NCBI GenBank assembly: GCA_945862475.1
Contig: CAMAYW010000206.1
Location: 1-5,222 of the forward strand
Source: Bacteriovorax stolpii
GTDB taxonomy: Bacteria > Bdellovibrionota > Bacteriovoracia > Bacteriovoracales > Bacteriovoracaceae
DNA: 5,222 bases
Direction of reading: 5' to 3'
This document shows, piece by piece, positions 1 through 5,222 of the stretch. The position numbers and the translations under genes are program-made. The notes beneath the pieces were generated by a model. It did not search any database, was not told the origin of the DNA, and saw only the letters and a list, made by a program, of their open reading frames with translations. How positions within the stretch are numbered: the first letter of the stretch is position 1; every line of letters starts with the position of its first letter.

Positions 1-665
1 GAGCCAAGGTAATTTGAATAAGAAAGGTTTGTCACAAGAAGCTGAGCTGGACCTTCTTTGTCAAAGTTTGGTGATGGATAGTAATCACTGACTAAAAAGT
101 CGAGAAGTGGGTTCATGTCCCCTTCACGGCGATTTTTATCTTTCGAAACGTAGGCATTTCTTCCTGATCCATAATAGAAAGGAATATCAAGATCGATGTC
201 ATGACCAGAATTCGTTGCAAGCTCTAAAAGGAGATCTTCCACTTCTGATTGAACTTCATCAATTCTCTCATCGGCACGGTCTACTTTATTGATAAACACA
301 CCCACTCGAATTCCACGCTCCATGGCCTTTGAAAGAACGAAACGAGTTTGAGGGAGAGGTCCTTCTGAAGCATCCACAAGAAGAAGAATACCATCCACCA
401 TCATGAGAGATCTTTCTACTTCACCACCGAAGTCGGCGTGACCTGGAGTATCGAGTAGATTAATTTTTGTCCCTTTCCAGCGGATAGCGCAGTTCTTTGC
501 CTTAATTGTGATTCCGCGTTCACGTTCAAGTTCACCAGAATCCATCACACGCTCTTGAACCTGTTCGTGAGCAGAAAATGTACCTGAGTACTTTAAAAGT
601 TGGTCAACAAGAGTCGTTTTACCGTGATCCACGTGGGCCACAACGGCGATGTTCTTTAAATTCAT
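1..665 (-). CDS. typA: TypA/BipA ribosome-associated translational GTPase, N-terminal part
   Basis: This is the first 221 codons of a TypA (BipA) GTPase, and the 3' part lies beyond base 1. TypA is a cytoplasmic GTPase of the EF-G/LepA class that binds the ribosome and is linked to 50S assembly and to cold and stress adaptation. The G-domain motifs are all visible: G1 AHVDHGKT (residues 10-17), the switch I segment RERGITI (48-54), G3 DTPGH (72-76), G4 NKVD (126-129) and a G5-like GSG (166-168). The segments DTPGHADFGGEVER and GPLPQTRFV are typical of TypA and argue against LepA or EF-G. The domain II beginning is reached near the window edge. The start at 665 fits the family N-terminus, has a Shine-Dalgarno sequence, and an in-frame stop (TAG, 678-680) lies just upstream. 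The gene runs in the same direction as the flavoprotein gene but 134 bases from it, so it probably has its own promoter. Nothing suggests damage. Confidence 0.96.
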   Translation of the reverse strand, partial: MNLKNIAVVAHVDHGKTTLVDQLLKYSGTFSAHEQVQERVMDSGELERERGITIKAKNCAIRWKGTKINLLDTPGHADFGGEVERSLMMVDGILLLVDASEGPLPQTRFVLSKAMERGIRVGVFINKVDRADERIDEVQSEVEDLLLELATNSGHDIDLDIPFYYGSGRNAYVSKDKNRREGDMNPLLDFLVSDYYPSPNFDKEGPAQLLVTNLSYSNYLG

Positions 666-670
666 GAATG

Positions 671-675
671 TCCTC
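671..675 (-). promoter_or_regulatory. Ribosome binding site of typA
   Basis: GAGGA on the minus strand lies five bases before the ATG at 665. It is a good Shine-Dalgarno match at normal spacing and supports this start codon. Confidence 0.7.
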
Positions 676-761
676 GTCTAATGATTTGAATGGCGCCACT
701 CTACATGAGAGATGAGGAAATGACGAGTCAAAGTTCTATTAAATTGAAGAATTTACACCAT

Positions 762-790
762 TTTATAGTCGAGATATTGGGTAGTTAGAA
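762..790 (-). promoter_or_regulatory. Weak candidate promoter for typA
   Basis: In the 134-base gap before typA the minus strand has TATAAA (762-767), a fair -10 element. A poor -35 match, TTCTAA (785-790), lies 17 bases upstream of it. This would give a leader of roughly 90 bases. An alternative -35-like TTGACT (726-731) lies nearer the gene but has no convincing -10 at 16-18 bases. The assignment rests on consensus matching alone. Confidence 0.25.
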
Positions 791-799
791 TATTATGTG

Positions 800-2353
800 C
801 TAGAGAAGATTTTCTAGCTTCAAAATACTCATGGCACACTTCACTCCATCAACGGCGGCAGAGGTGATGCCTCCTGCGTATCCTGCACCTTCTCCGCAGG
901 GGTAAAGCCCTTTATGAGAAAGGGAAAGAAGAGTTTCTTTGTCGCGCAAAATAGTTAACGGAGCAGAGGTCCTTGTCTCTGGGGCAATTAAAAGTCCATC
1001 TTCATAAATAAAACCCGGAAGATCTTTATTAAACTCTTCGAGTCCTTTTTTTAGATGATCTAAAATAAATTGAGGAAAAATTTGGCGAATATCCGCTTTA
1101 AATATTCCCGATGGTGAGGATGTTTTCGGAAGCGGACGATCATCTAACTTACCCGTCATGAACTCTTTAATCGTCATCGCCGGAAGTTCTCGGCCAGTGG
1201 CATATTTCTTAGAAAGATCAAAAGCTTTCTTCTCGATATCATGTTGAAACCGCAGTCCGGCCATAAGATCTTTATCGCTCAGATCTTTTTCAGCTTTAAC
1301 AGAAACAACCAAAGCAGCATTTGACCATGGCGAATTTCTGGCAAAATTACTCATTCCATTAACAACAATTCCCTCTTTTTCAGTTCCTGAGGATAGAACA
1401 TAACCGCCTGGACACATACAAAAACTATAAACCCCATGATCAGTCCATTTATCATGCCAACTCAGTCGGTATCGAGCAGAGCCCATTTCAGGGGCTTCAC
1501 AAAACTTCCCGTGCTGTAGTTGATCGATGTACTTTCTTGGGTGTTCGACTCTAACCCCGATAGCGAAATCTTTCGCCTTCATCGCAATCTTTTTTTCAAT
1601 GAGATGTTGGTACAGGTCTTGGGCCGAGTGGCCAGTGGCGAGGATAACATGATCGGAATAAAGAGACTCTCCGTTTGAGAGTTTTACGCCGATAACTTTA
1701 TCATCCTGAATGAGAAGCTCCTCTACTTTTGTATTGTAGCGCAGATCTGTTCCCTGGGCCCTTAGCCAATTTGAAATTTGAGTAATGATGGTTCGAATTT
1801 TATTTGAACCCAAGTGAGGATTTGAAACATAGGCCGTTTCAGGTGGTGCTCCGAATTGCACAAATTTTTCCATCACATATTGAACTAAATCTGATTTGAT
1901 TCTAGTGATTAACTTTCCATCTGAGAAAAGTCCCGCACCGCCCTCTCCGTAGCAAACATTCGTTTCAGGATCAAGCTCACCGTAACGCCAAAATTTAGCA
2001 ATATGAAGCATGCGCTTTGAAGCCTCGTCTCCTCTTTCAATAACAATCGAGGGAATACCATATTCAGCGAGTCTTACTGCACAGAATAGACCACCGGGCC
2101 CGGCCCCAATGATGATTGGTTTTTTCTCTAAAGGTTTTAAAGCCGGACATTTTTCAGGGTCAGGAAAAGTATCTTCAGGATTTATAAGCGCATCTAAAAT
2201 GTAATGATAAACTGGTTTTTTTCCCTTGGGTGCACCACGGGCATCTAAACTTTTGGAGATAGTTCTATAATTTCTTATCTCCGGGTAGGTCTTTCTAACA
2301 TATTTCTCAACTTCCACATCAAAAGGGAGTTGAAACTGATACTTCTTAGGCAT
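800..2353 (-). CDS. FAD-dependent dehydrogenase, COG2509 family, substrate unknown
   Basis: This is a complete 517-residue flavoprotein of the uncharacterised COG2509 FAD-dependent dehydrogenase type, probably a cytoplasmic oxidoreductase. A small N-terminal region of about 75 residues carries the family-like phrase SKSLDAR (33-39). The dinucleotide-binding fold follows, with IIGAGPGG (81-88) and the acidic residue E106 closing the ADP-binding motif. Then come the family hallmark YGEGGAGLFSDGKL (135-148), an ATGHSA segment that commonly packs on FAD, and FCMCPGGYV in the substrate domain. Near the end are ETRTS (459-463) and the C-terminal FAD-contacting stretch PCGEGAGYAGGITSAAVDG (485-503). 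There is no signal peptide or membrane segment. Length and motif order match full-length family members. The physiological substrate is not known for the family and cannot be read from the sequence. The ATG at 2353 gives a natural N-terminus, but no Shine-Dalgarno sequence precedes it. The gene is divergent from cinA across 88 bases. The related HI0933/YhiN flavoproteins are less likely because they lack this GEGGAG...SDGKL signature. Confidence 0.9.
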   Translation of the reverse strand: MPKKYQFQLPFDVEVEKYVRKTYPEIRNYRTISKSLDARGAPKGKKPVYHYILDALINPEDTFPDPEKCPALKPLEKKPIIIGAGPGGLFCAVRLAEYGIPSIVIERGDEASKRMLHIAKFWRYGELDPETNVCYGEGGAGLFSDGKLITRIKSDLVQYVMEKFVQFGAPPETAYVSNPHLGSNKIRTIITQISNWLRAQGTDLRYNTKVEELLIQDDKVIGVKLSNGESLYSDHVILATGHSAQDLYQHLIEKKIAMKAKDFAIGVRVEHPRKYIDQLQHGKFCEAPEMGSARYRLSWHDKWTDHGVYSFCMCPGGYVLSSGTEKEGIVVNGMSNFARNSPWSNAALVVSVKAEKDLSDKDLMAGLRFQHDIEKKAFDLSKKYATGRELPAMTIKEFMTGKLDDRPLPKTSSPSGIFKADIRQIFPQFILDHLKKGLEEFNKDLPGFIYEDGLLIAPETRTSAPLTILRDKETLLSLSHKGLYPCGEGAGYAGGITSAAVDGVKCAMSILKLENLL

Positions 2354-2441
2354 AATAATGAACTTTTACATTATGCATAATCATAAATCAAAGATTTTCA
2401 TGCGGTTATTTATTCTTTATCCTTAGGACCTTGAGGTTATT
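2354..2441. promoter_or_regulatory. Divergent intergenic region with a 12-base palindrome
   Basis: These 88 AT-rich bases separate two divergent start codons and so should hold both promoters. A perfect 12-base palindrome, ATTATGCATAAT, lies at 2370-2381. Being symmetrical, it presents a CATAAT -10-like hexamer on both strands (2376-2381 on plus, 2370-2375 on minus), so it could be an operator, paired -10 elements, or both. I could not match a good -35 to either hexamer at 16-18 bases. On the minus strand a TTGATT / TAAAAG pair spaced by 17 bases is an alternative promoter for the flavoprotein, and it would leave almost no leader. No promoter here is certain. Confidence 0.4.
2433..2436 (+). 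promoter_or_regulatory. Ribosome binding site of cinA
   Basis: GAGG lies five bases before the ATG at 2442. It is a short but well-placed Shine-Dalgarno sequence that agrees with the conserved N-terminus of the protein. Confidence 0.6.
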
Positions 2442-3704
2442 ATGAAAATAGGTTTTTTGATCATTGGAAGCGAGGTTTTAGATGGAAAGATCTCGGATTT
2501 AAATACCAAATTACTGGCGGATTTTTTAAGAAATCATCATTTACAGATAAATGAAGCCCTAACGGTGAGGGACGACTCTCAAGTCATAAAAGAAGGATTG
2601 GAAAAACTTTTTCGTCATAATGAGGTTGTTGTTACCTCTGGAGGCTTGGGCCCCACGAAAGACGATCTGACAAAAGAAACGATTGGAGACTTCTTTCAAA
2701 GAAAATTAGTTCTAAATGAAGAAGCGATCAAAATATCTGAAAAAAATTACCAACAATTTGATCGTCAATTTCCTGGAAAGAGTCATGGCTATGCCTATCT
2801 ACCGGAGGGATTTATTCCGCTCAGCAATTCCACTGGATTTGCCCCAGGGTTCACTTATAAAGAAAAGGATAAAATCCTTTTATCCTTTCCGGGAGTTCCT
2901 AGAGAGTTTAAAAGTATGCTTCAAGATCACTTTTTAGAATTATGCTCCGAAAAAATAGATTCAAATGTCCTACTGAAACATTTTATTGTTCGTACAAAAA
3001 ATATTCCGGAAGAAAAGATTTTTGGCGAAGTGGATCCAAATCTTTGGAGAAAGTTAGAGTCTTTTGGAGATGTAAGTTCACTTCCCATTCTAATGGGAGT
3101 TGATATTGGAGTGAAACTAAAAGCACTCTCTCAACGAGAGCTCATGGAAAAAGAACAAAAGCTTAAAGACATTTTTTCTCAATCACCAATTTCACCTGCA
3201 ATCTGGCATATCGGAACTGAATCCCTTGAGGAAAAAATAATCCAAGTCGCCAATAAGAAAAAAAGAACTTTTGGTTTTGCAGAGTCAGCAACAGGTGGAC
3301 TTTGTTCTCACCGAATCACGTCAGTTTCAGGCAGCAGTCAATCTTTTTTGGGATCAATTATTTGCTACGATGAAAATGTTAAAATCAATCAACTTGGAGT
3401 GAATCGAGAAACGATCAATACATTTAATGTCGTAAGTCCAGAAACAGCAATTGAGATGGCGCAAGGATTACAAAAACAACTTAACCTAGACATTGCTATT
3501 TCGATTACCGGATATGCTGGGCCAAGTGGTGGCACAACTGAGTATCCCGTAGGTAGTGCTTGTATTGGATTGGCCTTAAAAGATGGGACCATTAGGGCCC
3601 AAACTCTGCGACTTAAGGGAGATAGAGAGATTCTTAAGCAGCGATTTTCTCAAGCTGCTCTTTACACTCTTCTTGAGGAATTGGAAAAATTTGCCGAATC
3701 CTGA
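2442..3704 (+). CDS. cinA: CinA: MoCF-like domain plus nicotinamide-nucleotide amidase (PncC)
   Basis: This is a complete 420-residue two-domain CinA, a normal length for the family. The N-terminal COG1058 domain resembles molybdopterin-binding MoaB/MogA folds, and some family members hydrolyse ADP-ribose. It shows IIGSEVLDGKISDLN (7-21), TSGGLGPTKDDLT (65-77), STGFAPGF (130-137) and FPGVPREF (149-156). A linker domain follows to about residue 260. The C-terminal PncC domain deamidates nicotinamide mononucleotide to nicotinate mononucleotide, recycling by-products of NAD turnover such as those from DNA ligase. It keeps AESATGG (280-286, with the presumed catalytic Ser282), Y309 and K314 in the segment YDENVK, SITGYAGPSGGT (354-365) and the late GDRE motif. 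The family's usual ESCTGG has Ala in place of Cys here, a tolerated change. The historical name comes from competence-induced genes; no competence gene is visible nearby. The protein is probably cytoplasmic and active in both domains, though the activity of the N-terminal domain is inferred. Confidence 0.95.
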   Translation: MKIGFLIIGSEVLDGKISDLNTKLLADFLRNHHLQINEALTVRDDSQVIKEGLEKLFRHNEVVVTSGGLGPTKDDLTKETIGDFFQRKLVLNEEAIKISEKNYQQFDRQFPGKSHGYAYLPEGFIPLSNSTGFAPGFTYKEKDKILLSFPGVPREFKSMLQDHFLELCSEKIDSNVLLKHFIVRTKNIPEEKIFGEVDPNLWRKLESFGDVSSLPILMGVDIGVKLKALSQRELMEKEQKLKDIFSQSPISPAIWHIGTESLEEKIIQVANKKKRTFGFAESATGGLCSHRITSVSGSSQSFLGSIICYDENVKINQLGVNRETINTFNVVSPETAIEMAQGLQKQLNLDIAISITGYAGPSGGTTEYPVGSACIGLALKDGTIRAQTLRLKGDREILKQRFSQAALYTLLEELEKFAES

Positions 3705-3880
3705 CTCGAAATCTCGGCATCTTTCATTCTTGAGGCAAGAACGAAACTCGTTATTTCAGCAAGTTATAACTCTTCTTCTCAGTTGGACCAAAGCTTCGTT
3801 AAAATAAGCTAAATCCTGCAGTAAAGGTTAAAAATTCACTTAGAAAAATCCGATAGTTATTTACAAGAGGGATGACACGG
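3705..3880 (+). other. Intergenic region between cinA and the lipoprotein gene, no clear terminator
   Basis: These 176 bases hold no credible gene. A perfect 6-base hairpin with a 3-base loop lies at 3727-3741 (TTCTTG / CAAGAA), but it is AT-rich and has no T-tract after it, so it is at best a poor intrinsic terminator. A 5-base inverted repeat, AGCTT / AAGCT, lies at 3792-3810. AT-rich stretches from about 3828 to 3863 probably hold the lipoprotein promoter, but no -35/-10 pair stands out. Confidence 0.4.
3866..3871 (+). promoter_or_regulatory. Ribosome binding site that decides the lipoprotein start
   Basis: AGAGGG lies nine bases before the ATG at 3881 but directly touches the in-frame ATG at 3872. 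A Shine-Dalgarno sequence with zero spacing would not work well, so 3881 is the better start. The choice adds or removes only three residues and does not affect the lipobox. Confidence 0.55.
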
Positions 3881-5222
3881 ATGTTGAACTCGCTTCAATC
3901 GAAACTCATTTTAAAGCTTAAATTTTCACTCATTTTGTCAGTGATGTTTTTCTTATACTCTTGTATGCCGACCTCGACGAGGCCTACTCTTGAAGAAGGT
4001 AGCACTCAGGGTCCTTCTACAACGACACCAACAACCTACAATGAACCGACTTATCCCCTTGAGGGAATTTTCGTACAAGAAGGTGTAACGAGAACGAGTT
4101 CCGTTTTTTCACTTCCTCTTAATTTTAATGATTCGTTTCTTGTGAGAGGCAAGGCCTTATCCCAATACTTAAGAAAGTTACCGAACACGACAAAACTTTG
4201 TTTAGTAGGGAAATACAACTTTACCGTAGGCTCAGACAAATTTCTTGTTATGTCTGCAAAATCAAAATCATTCACTGACCTCGTTAACAAAACGACAGAA
4301 TTCTACCTTCAAGTAGAACCAGGTAATGATTCCTCAAACCAAAATGATTGCTTAATTTACAACTTAACGAATAGTCTTTTCCAAAATGCCGCCAACCCAT
4401 CGGCCTTTTTTAGTTTGACCCAACTTTGCACCAATTGTTCTTCTGCTGTCACAAGTACAGGCCTAAGACTTTATTTCGTAAATGGGGAAGAAGTTCCAAC
4501 TGTCATAGTTAATTCGTTAATTTTGAATATTTCTGGCTCCACTGCGACGAATGGAAATGCTTGTTCAGAATCAACCGCTTGTAAGGCCAGAGGATTTGAT
4601 TGCTGTCTCGACGGACAGTGTGTTACTGATGGAGCCATTAAACCTGGCTCTCTTACATCTTCAGAATTCTTATCAGCTCAAGAGGATGTGAGCTCTAATC
4701 CAAGTCGTTTTGTTCTTTACCCACAATTTTATTTCGTATGTGCGAATAGACCTGACTCAAATCCAAATAATGGGACCTCATCTACGAACGATCCATTGTA
4801 TGAGTCTTATGTGAGACTCCTTGAACTCAACCAACTTTATGCTTGTATTAATAAGGTGGATGGAGAATTTTCTCATTGTACGATCAAGTTCAATCAGGCC
4901 AATCAAAATATGCCGGGTGACTTTTCACTAACTTCATCGGGCTTTAAGGATGACATTAACTTTTCAACCGTTAATCCAAATTTAAATTCAGGAGACTACG
5001 TAAACAACATAGTGAAAATCATTTACGCGGGTCAAACCGTGTATGAACAGAGTAAGACTCCTCTTACGAATGGAACATTCACGAGCGGGACGGCCAATGA
5101 CGATTTGACGAGTGGTCAATCGGTCAATCTAAATTTACCACTTCCGGCCAATGCCAAAGACGCCAATCTTTATATCACCTACAAGATAGATGGTACCTGT
5201 GAAAAGCTGAGTACAACTCTCG
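3881..5222 (+). CDS. Large secreted lipoprotein of unknown function, cysteine-containing, 3' end missing
   Basis: An open frame of 447 codons runs off the window edge without a stop. Residues 1-27 form a lipoprotein signal peptide: a basic start with lysines at 8, 12 and 14, a hydrophobic core (about 15-25) and the lipobox LYSC, with Cys28 as the lipidated residue. The next residues are Met-Pro rather than Asp, which by the enterobacterial rule would favour the outer membrane. A low-complexity Thr/Ser/Pro linker follows to about residue 58, the usual tether to a folded domain. The rest is rich in Asn, Ser and Thr and reads like beta-structured exported protein. Cysteines at 107, 157, 183, 186, 228, 234, 241, 242, 247, 287, 322, 333 and 440 suggest several disulfides formed in the periplasm or on the surface. 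A tight cluster lies at 228-247 (C-x5-C-x6-CC-x4-C). I do not recognise a named domain, so no function is assigned. Codon use looks like that of the neighbouring genes, with no sign of recent transfer. Confidence 0.85.
   Translation, partial: MLNSLQSKLILKLKFSLILSVMFFLYSCMPTSTRPTLEEGSTQGPSTTTPTTYNEPTYPLEGIFVQEGVTRTSSVFSLPLNFNDSFLVRGKALSQYLRKLPNTTKLCLVGKYNFTVGSDKFLVMSAKSKSFTDLVNKTTEFYLQVEPGNDSSNQNDCLIYNLTNSLFQNAANPSAFFSLTQLCTNCSSAVTSTGLRLYFVNGEEVPTVIVNSLILNISGSTATNGNACSESTACKARGFDCCLDGQCVTDGAIKPGSLTSSEFLSAQEDVSSNPSRFVLYPQFYFVCANRPDSNPNNGTSSTNDPLYESYVRLLELNQLYACINKVDGEFSHCTIKFNQANQNMPGDFSLTSSGFKDDINFSTVNPNLNSGDYVNNIVKIIYAGQTVYEQSKTPLTNGTFTSGTANDDLTSGQSVNLNLPLPANAKDANLYITYKIDGTCEKLSTTL

Noticed and set aside
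107..292. A 61-codon open frame on the plus strand
   Set aside because: It lies wholly antisense to typA, whose protein sequence is strongly conserved here; the frame has no ribosome binding site or recognisable product.
660..669. Ten-base palindrome ATTCATGAAT over the typA start codon
   Set aside because: Part of it is fixed by the start codon and second codon, and short palindromes of this size are common; no related copy is nearby.
691..698. Eight-base palindrome TGGCGCCA in the typA leader
   Set aside because: It is too short to support an operator on its own, and no second copy is found near it.
800..817. Inverted repeat at the 3' end of the flavoprotein gene, considered as a terminator
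   Set aside because: The arms pair over only five bases before a mismatch, are AT-rich, include the stop codon and are not followed by a T-tract on the minus strand.
2010..2204. A 64-codon open frame on the plus strand
   Set aside because: It is antisense to the FAD-binding region of the flavoprotein gene and its translation resembles nothing; a shadow frame.
2716..2937. A 73-codon open frame on the plus strand
   Set aside because: It lies entirely inside cinA in another frame, over conserved CinA motifs.
3389..3592. A 67-codon open frame on the minus strand
   Set aside because: It is antisense to the conserved PncC domain of cinA, with no start signal.
3583..3807. A 74-codon plus-strand frame that overlaps the end of cinA and runs into the gap after it
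   Set aside because: It begins within cinA in another frame, has no ribosome binding site, and its translation shows no domain or signal. It is most likely a chance frame in AT-rich sequence.
4051..4290. A 79-codon open frame on the minus strand
   Set aside because: It is antisense to the lipoprotein gene, which has a signal peptide and a continuous frame across the region.
3941..5222. Possible internal repeats in the lipoprotein
   Set aside because: The Thr/Ser/Asn richness gives an impression of repetition, but I could not align any two segments beyond low-complexity similarity.

Overview
The window looks like ordinary chromosomal DNA from a Gram-negative bacterium with a moderately AT-rich genome. 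A Bdellovibrionota relative (Bacteriovorax, Peredibacter or Halobacteriovorax type) is my best guess. It rests on general style only: large Ser/Thr/Asn-rich secreted lipoproteins beside widely conserved housekeeping genes, and the base composition. No rRNA or other marker gene is present to settle the taxonomy.

There are four protein-coding genes in two divergent pairs. On the minus strand, positions 1-665 hold the N-terminal 221 codons of the ribosome-associated GTPase TypA/BipA, cut off by the window edge. Upstream of it, in the same orientation, is a complete 517-residue FAD-dependent dehydrogenase of the COG2509 type (800-2353). On the plus strand, a complete cinA (2442-3704) encodes the two-domain protein with an N-terminal molybdopterin-binding-like (COG1058) domain and a C-terminal NMN deamidase (PncC) domain. 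After a 176-base gap comes the start of a large, unrecognised, cysteine-containing lipoprotein (3881 to beyond the window end).

The 88-base gap between the flavoprotein and cinA must hold both divergent promoters. It contains a perfect 12-base palindrome, the clearest candidate regulatory site in the window. TypA (stress-related translation and ribosome assembly), the flavoprotein (redox, substrate unknown) and CinA (pyridine nucleotide salvage or cleanup) do not form an evident pathway, and I see no mobile element, CRISPR array, RNA gene or defence system. The least explained part is the lipoprotein, especially its compact five-cysteine cluster.
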